Shown here: one piece after another, positions 38,541 through 47,123 of the stretch
How positions within the stretch are numbered: the first letter of the stretch is position 1
How the letters are laid out: each line of letters begins with the position of its first letter
Assembly: GCF_001730365.1 (NCBI RefSeq)
Contig: NZ_MIKB01000013.1
Span: 1-64,000, forward strand
Direction of reading: 5' to 3'
Length of the DNA: 64,000 nucleotides
From: Enterococcus quebecensis
Lineage (GTDB): Bacteria; Bacillota; Bacilli; Lactobacillales; Enterococcaceae
Made by a program: the position numbers and the translations under genes
Notes under the pieces: generated by a model
What the model saw: only the letters and a program-made list of their open reading frames with translations
The model's database searches: none
What the model was told of the DNA's origin: nothing

Positions 38541-39035
38541 TTATTTATGTGTACTCAACTCGACTAACTTTCCTCGACATTTTCCACAAACAAAGCGCTG
38601 CGTATTGATTTTTCGTTTTCTTAATATTAATGTTTGGCATTTTTCACATTGATATTGATGATAAGACTGTGGCTTTTGTTCTACCAACGGACGAACATAG
38701 CGACTGCCGCCCGTTTGTTTTAATAGTGTTTTAAAATCGACATCTTTGTGTTGATAGCCTTTACCTTCAATATGAAGATGATAATGACAAAGTTCATGTT
38801 TGATCACTTTGATTAATTCATTTTCACCATAGATCTCAAAAACTTTTGGGTTAAAATCAATGTTATGAGAACCTAAATGATAACGCCCTCCAGTTGTTTT
38901 CAAGCGTCGATTAAAGTATGCTTTGTGCTGAAATTTTTTTCCGAAAGAAGTTGCTGAAACTGCTTCTACCAATTGTTGTAATTGTTCGTCTGTCAATTCT
39001 TGTTTTTCTTCTTTAGAAAAACGATTCAAAATCAA
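38541..39035 (-). CDS. SprT-like zinc metalloprotease family protein
   Basis: 164-residue SprT-like protein. The HExxH zinc motif is visible as VIKHELCHYHLHIEG near residue 80, and a C-terminal zinc ribbon has CEKC and CGKC pairs. Eukaryotic relatives degrade DNA-protein crosslinks; the bacterial role is unproven. The start is TTG at 39035, overlapping the tex stop by 4 bases, with AAAGGAAAG just upstream; another TTG two codons in is possible. It is cotranscribed with tex, as in many Firmicutes. Confidence 0.85.
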   Translation of the reverse strand: MILNRFSKEEKQELTDEQLQQLVEAVSATSFGKKFQHKAYFNRRLKTTGGRYHLGSHNIDFNPKVFEIYGENELIKVIKHELCHYHLHIEGKGYQHKDVDFKTLLKQTGGSRYVRPLVEQKPQSYHQYQCEKCQTLILRKRKINTQRFVCGKCRGKLVELSTHK

Positions 39036-41224
39036 TCTTTCCTTTCAGCTTGAGGCAACATCGTTAGACTGATACGCCCTTTCTTTTGATCCACGTCTTC
39101 CACCCAAACAGTAACGACATCTCCTACTGCAACAACATCGGTAGGGTGTTTCACAAATTTTGTGCTAAGTTTTGAAATATGCACCAAACCGTCTTGTTTT
39201 ACACCAATATCTACAAAGGCACCAAAATCAATCACGTTACGGACAGTACCTTGTAGCTCCATGCCTGATTTAAGGTCTTCCATTGATAAAACATCTTTTC
39301 TTAAAAGAGGTGCAGGCATTTCATCACGCATGTCTCTTCCAGGTTGTACCAATGCTGCAATGATATCTTTTAATGTTTCAGTCCCAACAGACAATTCTGT
39401 TTCTAACTGTGTCAAAGATAATCCTTTGAGATTTTGCGCAGCTTCAGAAGTTCCAAGTTCTGCTAATTTAACGTTGGCCTTTTCTAATATTCCTTTAGCA
39501 ATATCATAACTTTCTGGGTGGATCCCTGTGTTATCTAATATATTTTTACCATTTGGAATCCGTAAGAATCCAATTGCCTGTTCGTAGGCTTTTGGTCCTA
39601 AACGGGGAACTTTTTTCACTTGATTACGAGCTGTAAAAGCGCCATTTTCATCACGATAAGTAACTAAATTTTGAGCGGTTGTTTTATTTAAACCGGAAAT
39701 ATGCTGCAATAATTGTGGGCTAGCGGTATTTACATTGACGCCCACTTGGTTAACTGCTGTTTCTACAACAAAATCCAGTTGCTCTGCTAAACGCTTTTGA
39801 GAAACGTCGTGCTGATATTGACCGACACCAACGGCTTTAGGATCGATTTTCACTAGTTCCGCCAATGGATCCTGTAAACGTCTAGCAATGCTGACAGCAC
39901 TTCTTTCTTCTACTTGAAGATCTGGAAATTCTGTTCGTGCCACTTCACTTGCAGAATACACCGAAGCTCCTGCTTCATTGACGATCACATAAAAAACTTC
40001 TCGTTTGATTTGTTTTAATTGTTCCGCTACAAACAATTCTGATTCACGGCTGGCAGTTCCGTTCCCAATAGCTACCATCTCAACTTGATGCTCTTCAATC
40101 AGCTTGTTAAATGCTGGACCTGCAGCTGCACGCTTTTCACCTGAGGCTGGTTTGTGAGGATAAATCACTTGGATAGCTAACACTTTCCCAGTAGCATCAA
40201 CAATAGCGATTTTACATCCTGTACGATAGGCCGGATCAAATCCTAAAACCACTTTGCCTTTCAAAGGCGGTTGCAACAATAGATTACGTAAATTTTCACC
40301 AAAGATATTAATTGCTTGTTCATCCGCTTTTTCAGTTAATTCATTGCGAATTTCACGCTCAATTGCTGGGCCAATAAACCGTTTATAACTGTCTAAATAG
40401 GCTGTTTCAACATAAGATGCAGTTGGTGATTGCTTGTTATCTCCAATCAACTGACGATTTAAATATGCACTGATTTTGTCTTCTTCAATTAAAAGAGCCA
40501 CTTTTAAAATGTCTTCTTTTTCGCCGCGATTTGTCGCTAGTACTCTATGAGAAACCATTTTACTCACTGGTTCTGAAAAATCATAGTACATTTCATAAAC
40601 GGATTTTTCATCTTTTTCTTCATCTTTGACTGAACTCACGTATTGACCATGTTTGAATGTGAAATCACGGATCCATGAACGAAACTTCGGTTCATCAGAT
40701 ACTCGTTCAGCGATAATTTCATGAGCACCTTGCAATGCAGTTTCAGCTGAATCAACTTCTTTTTCTAGGTCAACATATTTTTCAGCTTCTGCTATTACAT
40801 CCCCTTCTACTGGAAAGCTCATTAACCAGTCCGCTAAAGGTTCTAAGCCTTTTTCTTTGGCAATAGTGGCTTTGGTACGTCGCTTTTGTTTATAAGGACG
40901 ATATAGATCCTCCACTTGTTGCATTTTTGTAGCTTTTTGAATAGATTTAGCCAATTCTTCTGTCAGTTTGCCTTGTTCTTCAATTAGTCTTAAGACTTCT
41001 TCTTTACGTTTTTCTAAATTACCTAAATACGTATAACGCTCTTCGATTTCTCGAATTTGTACTTCATCTAAGCTTCCTGTCATTTCTTTACGATAACGAG
41101 CAATAAAAGGAACAGTGTTGCCTTCACTTAACAAAGTCAGCACTGTAATTATTTGTTTGGGACGATATTCCGTCAATTCTTTTTGAAGTAAATCAACTAC
41201 TTCTTGGTTATAAGATTCTGCCAT
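39032..41224 (-). CDS. tex: Tex-family transcription accessory protein
   Basis: 730-residue RNA-binding protein. An N-terminal helical Tex domain is followed by a YqgF/RNase H-like domain (LGFDPAYRTGCKIAIVD), helix-hairpin-helix repeats (NVNTASPQLLQHISGL, KKVPRLGPKAYEQAIGFLRI) and a C-terminal S1 domain (GAFVDIGVKQDGLVHIS). It acts in the cytosol on transcription or RNA-polymerase-linked processes. The start at 41224 follows AGAGGT by 8 bases; the frame to 41260 has no site. It is the first gene of the operon with sprT. Confidence 0.93.
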   Translation of the reverse strand: MAESYNQEVVDLLQKELTEYRPKQIITVLTLLSEGNTVPFIARYRKEMTGSLDEVQIREIEERYTYLGNLEKRKEEVLRLIEEQGKLTEELAKSIQKATKMQQVEDLYRPYKQKRRTKATIAKEKGLEPLADWLMSFPVEGDVIAEAEKYVDLEKEVDSAETALQGAHEIIAERVSDEPKFRSWIRDFTFKHGQYVSSVKDEEKDEKSVYEMYYDFSEPVSKMVSHRVLATNRGEKEDILKVALLIEEDKISAYLNRQLIGDNKQSPTASYVETAYLDSYKRFIGPAIEREIRNELTEKADEQAINIFGENLRNLLLQPPLKGKVVLGFDPAYRTGCKIAIVDATGKVLAIQVIYPHKPASGEKRAAAGPAFNKLIEEHQVEMVAIGNGTASRESELFVAEQLKQIKREVFYVIVNEAGASVYSASEVARTEFPDLQVEERSAVSIARRLQDPLAELVKIDPKAVGVGQYQHDVSQKRLAEQLDFVVETAVNQVGVNVNTASPQLLQHISGLNKTTAQNLVTYRDENGAFTARNQVKKVPRLGPKAYEQAIGFLRIPNGKNILDNTGIHPESYDIAKGILEKANVKLAELGTSEAAQNLKGLSLTQLETELSVGTETLKDIIAALVQPGRDMRDEMPAPLLRKDVLSMEDLKSGMELQGTVRNVIDFGAFVDIGVKQDGLVHISKLSTKFVKHPTDVVAVGDVVTVWVEDVDQKKGRISLTMLPQAERKD

Positions 41225-41327
41225 ATTTTCATACCTCTCTTCATTAACATACTGTTCCATTCTAGCATATTTTCCCTTTGAAATATAGGAACAGACAAAA
41301 GCTTAAAAATGGCTTTAGGGGATTCTG

Positions 41328-42062
41328 TTAAAAATCAGGCTGCCATGGTCCGTTTAAATTTTGGTACTCAATATCTTGTACAATTCCTTTTTGGTCGAAA
41401 ATCACACCATGAACTGATCCACCAAAAACAGCCCCTCCATCAATCCCGATTTTATTATCTGAAAGCCATAAATCAGTTGTCTCCATATCTCCATGAAGCA
41501 TTGGTGTAATCGTATGACCAAAGACGATTTTCTTCCCAGTCTGATTCTTTCCTTGATGAAAAGCTTCTCTAATCCAGATAAAGTCATGGGCACTCGTTTC
41601 ATGCCAATCTTTTTTTGTTAAATCAACACCTGCATGAACAAAAATGTAGTCTTTCCATTCAAAATACAATGGAAGCTGCATCAAAAATTCAATTAACTCT
41701 TTGTATCTACTGCGGATCATCATAGCAATTTCCGTTGGCGAGTATTCTTCAGTGGCTCCTTTATGAAGCAAACTTTCCATCGTCTCTTTTCCTCCATTAC
41801 GGACGTAACTTGTAAACCAATCTTCCGGTTTGTTTAAAAACTGCAGGAAATATTCTTCATGATTTCCTCTAAGATAAACTGCGCCATAAGTTTCGGATAA
41901 TTCTTTTCCAAGTAAAAAACTCTCTTTTGTTTTCGGTCCTCGATCATTTAGATCCCCTATTAGGACTAATTGATGCATAGATTCGTCATAATATTGGACT
42001 AAGGCTTTAAATAAATCGTATTCTCCATGTATATCACTGATTGCGTAGACAAAGTCTTTCAT
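41328..42062 (-). CDS. PP1-like metallophosphoesterase (serine/threonine phosphatase type)
   Basis: 244 residues. The metallophosphatase motifs appear in order: SDIHGEYD, GDLNDRGP, RGNHEEYF, VHAGVD and FGHTITP with a closing GIDGGAVFGG. This set is that of PphA/PrpE-type bacterial protein phosphatases, some of which act on Ap4A or phosphopeptides. AAAGGAGA precedes the ATG. Monocistronic; the substrate is unknown. Confidence 0.85.
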   Translation of the reverse strand: MKDFVYAISDIHGEYDLFKALVQYYDESMHQLVLIGDLNDRGPKTKESFLLGKELSETYGAVYLRGNHEEYFLQFLNKPEDWFTSYVRNGGKETMESLLHKGATEEYSPTEIAMMIRSRYKELIEFLMQLPLYFEWKDYIFVHAGVDLTKKDWHETSAHDFIWIREAFHQGKNQTGKKIVFGHTITPMLHGDMETTDLWLSDNKIGIDGGAVFGGSVHGVIFDQKGIVQDIEYQNLNGPWQPDF

Positions 42063-42275
42063 TGTTCTATCTCCTTTTCAGCATTCTTTTATTTATTATA
42101 ACGCAAGAATCAAAAAGAGTTTCTCAAAAAAGATTGTTTTTTGAAATGAGTTATTTTCCCCATAAAATGTGCCGAAAGAAAATGATCACCACGCAACTGC
42201 TGAAAAGATTTTCAACTATTTTCTACTTCACAAAAAAATTATTTCAAATAATCGACTTCAATTATCAGAATATTC

Positions 42276-42304
42276 TTGACAAACACAAACGAACCATTTA
42301 ATAT
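42276..42304 (+). promoter_or_regulatory. Strong vegetative promoter of a small transcript
   Basis: Consensus TTGACA (42276-42281), a 17-base spacer and TAATAT (42299-42304), about 105 bases before a 17-codon reading frame. Confidence 0.75.
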
Positions 42305-42413
42305 TAACTTAAAGTAATCTATATCATTCTTTCGAAGTTTTTATTTTATCGTGGTATTTCCATCTACGGATGGTAGAAATAAACATTAAAACTAATCGCT
42401 GGAGGTGAAAATC

Positions 42414-42467
42414 ATGTTTGAACTTTTAGGAATTGGAATTATTATTGGAATTACTATTCGTTTTTAG
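42414..42467 (+). CDS. 17-residue hydrophobic peptide, possible small membrane protein
   Basis: The frame encodes MFELLGIGIIIGITIRF and stops at TAG. It is preceded by GGAGGTGA at ideal spacing, so translation is likely. The peptide is almost wholly hydrophobic with a C-terminal Arg, suggesting membrane insertion. It sits in a self-contained unit: consensus promoter at 42276, a leader with a hairpin (TATTTC and CATC paired with GATG and GAAATA at about 42354-42383) and a strong terminator at 42507. It could be a toxin-like or regulatory peptide, or the transcript could act as an RNA. I do not recognise a family. Confidence 0.6.
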   Translation: MFELLGIGIIIGITIRF

Positions 42468-42506
42468 TAATTTTTGCGACAAAGAATAATTTGTAAAAAA
42501 TACGAA

Positions 42507-42546
42507 ATGAGTACATTCACTACTTATTTCGTGTTTTTTTTTACAA
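42507..42546 (+). terminator. Terminator of the small-peptide transcript
   Basis: ACGAAATGAGTA pairs with TACTTATTTCGT, with one wobble, followed by nine or more T's. Confidence 0.88.
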
Positions 42547-42795
42547 AAGGCATTTATTTTAACACTCATTTTAGCTTATCCATTACTTCATCTAAAGATT
42601 TCACACTTCTTACGATCTTTTTTATCTTTCAGAAAATTACCCTCTAAGAACTACTTTTCTTTTAACATTTCAATTTCATCATTACTGATTTTTTAATATT
42701 TTTATACGCGAATAAAAAAATTTTCTTCCTCATTTAAATTTATAGTATTTTTCTTCATTTAAAAACATTAATTTAGGAATAGTTAAAAATTATTC
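42547..42795. other. AT-rich spacer, possible gene relic
   Basis: No intact gene. On the minus strand the sequence reads ISNDEIEMLKEK, a stop, then FLEGNFLKDKKDRKKCEIFR and a stop, in one frame. This could be a decayed coding fragment, but it is too short to identify. Confidence 0.3.
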
Positions 42796-42847
42796 TTAGA
42801 CTTTTATTTAAAAAGAGAGTAAACTTACATAAATGACAGCATGTCAT
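42796..42847 (+). promoter_or_regulatory. Promoter and operator-like palindrome of the efflux operon
   Basis: TTAGAC (42796-42801), an 18-base spacer and TAAACT (42820-42825), followed at 42833-42847 by the perfect inverted repeat ATGACA-GCA-TGTCAT. Its position just after the start point suits a repressor site. Confidence 0.5.
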
Positions 42848-42874
42848 AAAATTAGTAGAAATGAGCTGAAATGT

Positions 42875-43735
42875 ATGAAGAAAAAAACAATTTTCGGTAT
42901 TCTTGCAGTCATCATCATTGCAGTCGTTATTTTCTTGTTTGTTCAAGGAAATGCTGACAAAAGCAAATCAATTACTGTTCGAACAGGTGAGGTAAAAAAA
43001 GAAACGATCGTTGAAAAACTATCAACAACAGGAACATTAATTCCCAACCAAACACAATCACTTATCGGCACAGGTAACGTGATTGATGTTAATGTACAAG
43101 TCGGTGATAAAGTAGAAAAAGACAAAGTTTTAGCAACTTATGACAATGGTTTACAATTAGTTGCAGCTTTCAACGGTACAATCACTCAAGTCAACATTAA
43201 ATCAAAACAACCTGATAACAATGCGCAACAAGGAAAACCATCAATCCAATTAGATGACCTTTCTACATTGAAAGTCCAACTAGAATTGTCTAACTCCGAA
43301 GCTTCCGCTGTAGCAATCAATCAAAAAGCAGACATCTCAAGCGACAATCAAACATTTTCAGGTAAAGTTGCTGAAAAAGATCCAGTTGCAGTTAGCGCAC
43401 AGTCAGCAGCAGGAACAGCAGCAAGTTTAGGGGCAGTTGTACTATTTGACCAAGCTCCTGAAAACCTGTTCGCAGGTTTTGATGTTGACTTGGATATCAC
43501 AACAAAGACAGTTGAACATGCGATTGCCTTACCAATTGAAGCTTTGACATATAATGATAAAAGTGAACCTATCGTCTACGTTGTCAAAGATGGTAAAGCG
43601 AAAGAAACAAAAATCGAGATTGGCAGTCAGTCCGATAAATTGATCGAAGTAAAAAATGGATTAAAAGAAAAGGAAACGGTAATTCTTTCTCCTAACTCTG
43701 ATGTCAAAAACAATACTGAAGTAACCAAAGAATAG
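42875..43735 (+). CDS. Efflux periplasmic-adaptor (HlyD/MacA-like) protein
   Basis: About 286 residues: an N-terminal KKK-flanked transmembrane anchor (about 5-23), then a membrane-fusion-protein fold. A barrel strand precedes a split biotinyl-lipoyl-like hairpin (IDVNVQVGDKVEKDKVLATYD), and beta-barrel segments follow (LFAGFDVDLDI, IEVKNGLKEKETVIL). It is short of the usual long helical hairpin, as is common for Gram-positive members. I prefer the start at 42875 because the upstream ATG at 42833 lies inside the operator palindrome. First gene of a three-gene MacAB-like operon. Confidence 0.85.
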   Translation: MKKKTIFGILAVIIIAVVIFLFVQGNADKSKSITVRTGEVKKETIVEKLSTTGTLIPNQTQSLIGTGNVIDVNVQVGDKVEKDKVLATYDNGLQLVAAFNGTITQVNIKSKQPDNNAQQGKPSIQLDDLSTLKVQLELSNSEASAVAINQKADISSDNQTFSGKVAEKDPVAVSAQSAAGTAASLGAVVLFDQAPENLFAGFDVDLDITTKTVEHAIALPIEALTYNDKSEPIVYVVKDGKAKETKIEIGSQSDKLIEVKNGLKEKETVILSPNSDVKNNTEVTKE

Positions 43736-43746
43736 AAGGTGAAACG

Positions 43747-44439
43747 ATGATTGATTTAAAAAATGTAGTAAAAATCTACCGTACTGGCGGAGAAGAATTG
43801 GAAGCTTTAAAACATGTTTCTCTGCATATCTCTGAAGGTGAATTTACTTCTATTATGGGGCCTAGCGGTTCTGGTAAATCGACGATGATGAACATTCTTG
43901 GATTATTGGATCGATTCGATGAAGGAACGTATCACTTAAATGGACAAGATGTCACAAATCTGACGAGCAATGAAAGCGCCCATGTTAGAAACAAAGAAAT
44001 CGGTTTTGTTTTTCAATCCTTTAATTTGATGCCTCGGATGTCTATTTTAGATAATGTAGCTTTACCTATGGTTTACTCAGGTATTTCAGCTAAAGAGCGA
44101 AAAGAACGAGCCCTAGAAGCTTTAAGAAAAGTCGGATTGGCTGATCGTGTCACCCATAGACCAAATGCCATTTCAGGCGGGCAAAAACAACGAGTGGCAA
44201 TCGCTCGTGCAATCGTAAATGATCCAGCGGTTTTGATGGCTGATGAACCGACTGGAAATTTAGACTCAAAAACCACACTCGAAATAATGAACATCTTCCA
44301 AGACTTAAACGATACCGGTACAACAGTGGTAATGGTCACCCATGAACCTGATGTAGCTCAATACACTAAACGAATCGTATCATTTAGAGATGGAGAAATT
44401 ATCGGCGATCAACAAGTGAAGGATCGAAAAACACTATAG
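43747..44439 (+). CDS. ABC transporter ATP-binding protein (MacB type)
   Basis: 230-residue ATPase. Walker A is GPSGSGKST, the Q-loop FVFQSFNLMP, a signature close to ISGGQKQR, Walker B VLMADEPTGNLDS and the switch VTHEPD. AGGTGAAACG precedes the ATG, 11 bases after the adaptor stop. With the adjacent adaptor and permease it should form a tripartite-like exporter of peptides or toxic compounds. Confidence 0.92.
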   Translation: MIDLKNVVKIYRTGGEELEALKHVSLHISEGEFTSIMGPSGSGKSTMMNILGLLDRFDEGTYHLNGQDVTNLTSNESAHVRNKEIGFVFQSFNLMPRMSILDNVALPMVYSGISAKERKERALEALRKVGLADRVTHRPNAISGGQKQRVAIARAIVNDPAVLMADEPTGNLDSKTTLEIMNIFQDLNDTGTTVVMVTHEPDVAQYTKRIVSFRDGEIIGDQQVKDRKTL

Positions 44440-44454
44440 AAAGGAGCCGCTCTT

Positions 44455-45678
44455 ATGGGAATTATTGAAAGTTTCAAAATGGCGATCGATAGTATTTTAG
44501 CTAATAAGATGCGTTCGTTTCTAACCATGTTAGGAATTATTATTGGGATCGCAGCGGTTATTGCTATTTTGGCAGTTGGAAACGGTGCAACCAATCAGAT
44601 CACTGGTACCTTTAGTGATTTAGGCGCTTCGACGATTTCCGTTTCTACAAGCCGAGATGCCACAGAGAGTCAAAAAATCACCAGCAAAGATATTAAAGCT
44701 TTAAAAGACGGTATTCCGCAAATCGATCATGTCTCACCTGTTGTTTCAACCCAAGCGGTCGGGGCTGCAAATGAAAAATCAAAACCAACCTTGATCATGG
44801 CTGGAACCCCGGATTTACAATATACTAACCAAACAATGGATAAAGCGATTGTCTATGGTCGTTATTTCAATACAACTGAATATTCAGAAAGCAGCAAAGT
44901 AGCTGTAATTAGCGCTGATACGGCTCGTTATTTTTTTAACGGACGTGAGAATGTCGTTGGTGAAAAGATCAACTTACGAGGACAAAAAGGACAGCTCAGT
45001 GTCCGAATCATCGGTGTCACTAAGAGTACAGTAGAAAAGATGGTCGGCTCTTTTGATGAAGAAGAGATAATGGGCTATATCTCTATTCCACTAACAACAG
45101 CAACTAACCTAAATCCTGATGCAACAAAAATAACTAGCTTAACAGTAATCGTAAACTCTAAAGATGACATAGATGCTGTTTCTAAGCAAATTGTAAATAT
45201 TCTATCAGTTCGTCATAACACTATAGGAGAAAAAGTATATACAGCAACCAACTTCCTACAAGCACTTGATCAAGTCAATAACGTTTTAGGATTGTTCATC
45301 AACTTTATCGCCGCAGTTGCTGCAATTGCTTTACTCGTTGGAGGAATAGGTGTGATGAATATTATGCTGGTTTCTGTCACTGAACGAACCAGAGAAATCG
45401 GAACAAGAAAAGCTTTAGGGGCAACTGACAGCAACATCTTATTCCAATTTCTTACAGAATCCGTAATCTTATGTTTAATCGGTGGTTTAATTGGATTGAC
45501 TTTAGGAGCCATCTTGGCTGTTACTGTTGCTAGTGCTTTAGACATTACTCCTCAGTTCACATTAGGATCAATTGTCGCTGTACTTTTGTTCTCAAGTGCT
45601 ATCGGTATATTTTTTGGTGTTTATCCTGCAAGAAAAGCAGCAAAACTTGATCCAATCGAAGCATTACGATATGAATAA
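44455..45678 (+). CDS. MacB-type ABC transporter permease
   Basis: 407 residues in the four-helix MacB topology. The first helix (about 18-42, with FLTMLGIIIGIAAVIAILAVG) is followed by the extracytoplasmic MacB core domain (about 50-275). The FtsX segment follows with three helices and the signatures GVMNIMLVSVTERTREIGTRKALGA and YPARKAAKLDPIEALRYE. An AAAGGAG site precedes the ATG. Third gene of the operon, followed by a terminator. Confidence 0.92.
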   Translation: MGIIESFKMAIDSILANKMRSFLTMLGIIIGIAAVIAILAVGNGATNQITGTFSDLGASTISVSTSRDATESQKITSKDIKALKDGIPQIDHVSPVVSTQAVGAANEKSKPTLIMAGTPDLQYTNQTMDKAIVYGRYFNTTEYSESSKVAVISADTARYFFNGRENVVGEKINLRGQKGQLSVRIIGVTKSTVEKMVGSFDEEEIMGYISIPLTTATNLNPDATKITSLTVIVNSKDDIDAVSKQIVNILSVRHNTIGEKVYTATNFLQALDQVNNVLGLFINFIAAVAAIALLVGGIGVMNIMLVSVTERTREIGTRKALGATDSNILFQFLTESVILCLIGGLIGLTLGAILAVTVASALDITPQFTLGSIVAVLLFSSAIGIFFGVYPARKAAKLDPIEALRYE

Positions 45679-45693
45679 TTTGGGGGATTATCG

Positions 45694-45740
45694 TTAAAAA
45701 AATCAGGATGAGAAGTGTTTCTCTCTCCTGATTTTTTATT
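45694..45740. terminator. Bidirectional terminator, efflux operon / EVE gene
   Basis: AAAAAATCAGGA pairs with TCCTGATTTTTT between convergent genes. Confidence 0.9.
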
Positions 45741-46150
45741 TATACTGCTTTTATCATTCCAGAGGAAATAACGTCAAATAACTCCTTAGGAATTTGAAAA
45801 TGTCCGAATCGTAATCTGGAACGATACTCTTGCCACAATGGATCATCTGCAACTGCTTGTAATGAGATCGCCTCACTATTTTTTACAAAAGCAACATTCT
45901 TTCTAAAAGGAACAAAGTCAGGCGCCATTTCAAAAAGATAGGCATCACCTGCCAAAATTTGTCCCAATGCAATAAACTGCTGACAAGGTTCTTTGCTTTT
46001 AAATCTTTTCTTTGGCGCATAATAAATCAGCCAGTCCCCTTCTTTCATTCTATTCAAAGGTGCTGATTTCCCATGACATAATTGACAAAAACCGCCTGCT
46101 ACACCACGATTCACATGATCTTTTGATGCGACACCAATCCAGTAATTCAT
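45740..46150 (-). CDS. EVE domain-containing protein
   Basis: 136 residues that fit the EVE/PUA-like fold: MNYWIGVASKDHV at the N-terminus, then MKEGDWLIYYAPKK, FIALGQILAGDAYLF and a LRFGHFQIP ending. EVE domains bind modified bases in DNA or RNA. The start at 46150 follows GAAGGAGGAGAT; the frame to 46168 begins upstream of that site. It is 20 bases downstream of the PNPOx-like gene and probably cotranscribed. Confidence 0.85.
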   Translation of the reverse strand: MNYWIGVASKDHVNRGVAGGFCQLCHGKSAPLNRMKEGDWLIYYAPKKRFKSKEPCQQFIALGQILAGDAYLFEMAPDFVPFRKNVAFVKNSEAISLQAVADDPLWQEYRSRLRFGHFQIPKELFDVISSGMIKAV

Positions 46151-46170
46151 ATCATCTCCTCCTTCCATCT

Positions 46171-46590
46171 TTATAGTTGAACTATTTCTCTACTGTCCAT
46201 TCCTAAAATGACGATAGCTTCTGAGAAATGGATTTCATATAGTTCTAACATGGCACCAGCTTGTTTTATATTTTCTTCATAACTAGGTATTTTTTGAGTC
46301 CATTTCTCTCTAACATCATAAACAGTTAATTCACTTTTATGCACTTGAGCCTCTTTCACTCGAACATGACTTGTGCTTGTTATAGGAATTGTCGTAAAAG
46401 CTATGTTGGGATTTGCCTGAAATTCTACAATTTTCTGATTTCCTTTAAATGTTGAAAAAAACAGACATTTCTTGATCTCATCATAGAAAAAACTGACGAT
46501 ACGTACATTAGGAATTTCTCCTACACTAGTGGCTAAGGCAATCTCGGTTTGCTCATGCATTATTTTTTTAAATGCTTCTATTGTTTCCAT
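46171..46590 (-). CDS. Pyridoxamine 5'-phosphate oxidase family protein
   Basis: 139-residue split-barrel flavin-binding protein. ALATSVGEIPNVRIVSFFYDE followed by LFFSTFKGNQKIVEFQANPNIAFTTIP is the typical PNPOx-like core. These small members bind FMN or F420 and reduce varied substrates; true pyridoxine oxidase activity is unlikely at this size. AAAGGAGT precedes the ATG. A perfect inverted repeat 25 bases upstream suggests repressor control. Confidence 0.82.
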   Translation of the reverse strand: METIEAFKKIMHEQTEIALATSVGEIPNVRIVSFFYDEIKKCLFFSTFKGNQKIVEFQANPNIAFTTIPITSTSHVRVKEAQVHKSELTVYDVREKWTQKIPSYEENIKQAGAMLELYEIHFSEAIVILGMDSREIVQL

Positions 46591-46614
46591 AAAATATTTA
46601 CTCCTTTATTTTTC

Positions 46615-46635
46615 AACTTGTCTAACTGACAAGTT
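46615..46635 (-). promoter_or_regulatory. Operator-like inverted repeat upstream of the PNPOx gene
   Basis: Perfect AACTTGTC-TAACT-GACAAGTT (8-bp arms) 25 bases before the start codon. The form suits TetR- or MarR-family repressors; none is encoded next door. Confidence 0.55.
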
Positions 46636-46645
46636 CATTCTAGCA

Positions 46646-46679
46646 AACAAACCCTGACAACAGATTGTCAGGGTTTGTT
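46646..46679 (-). terminator. Hairpin downstream of the DUF4430 gene
   Basis: AACAAACCCTGACAA pairs almost perfectly with TTGTCAGGGTTTGTT. It probably terminates the ECF operon, although the T-run is short. Confidence 0.65.
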
Positions 46680-46717
46680 AAAGTAAATATTTTACATTAA
46701 TTTTTATTTAGCTACGA

Positions 46718-47101
46718 CTATAATTTTTTTAAATCCCAAGTGATTACATCGCCATCTTTTGGAAAATATTCAACAGCCATTACTTCCGCTTGTTTTCCAT
46801 TTATATCATATAACCAATACTTACTTAATTTTGCATCTTGCTGATGTCCATCAATTCCGCTAATAAACTCTTTATCCATCTCCACTTTATAATTAGTTTC
46901 AAGAATTGTTTGAAGGGATTCATTCTTTTTAACTTTTAGTTCTTTTTTATCGAATTCTTTACCTTCTTCTTTTAAGATAATCGTTACATTTACCAAGTCT
47001 TCCTTTGCTTTTTTTGACTCTTTTGTATCTGATGTTTTACCACATGCCCCTAACAAAAAAATAATCGTTACGACCATTGCTGCTTTTATAATTTTTTTCA
47101 T
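46718..47101 (-). CDS. DUF4430 lipoprotein of the ECF locus
   Basis: 127-residue lipoprotein. The signal peptide ends in a LLGAC lipobox, then a Lys/Glu linker leads to a DUF4430 (transcobalamin C-terminal-like) domain with NESLQTILETN, YWLYDINGK and FPKDGDVITWDL. Such proteins occur with ECF transporters thought to import cobalamin-like compounds. It lies 22 bases after the ECF S component gene and is the last gene of that operon. Confidence 0.83.
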   Translation of the reverse strand: MKKIIKAAMVVTIIFLLGACGKTSDTKESKKAKEDLVNVTIILKEEGKEFDKKELKVKKNESLQTILETNYKVEMDKEFISGIDGHQQDAKLSKYWLYDINGKQAEVMAVEYFPKDGDVITWDLKKL

Positions 47102-47123
47102 TTTAGTTCCACCTTTTTCTAAA

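Noticed and set aside
42547-42720. Minus-strand broken frame that might be a gene relic
   Set aside because: Too short and interrupted to assign; kept only as a low-confidence remark.
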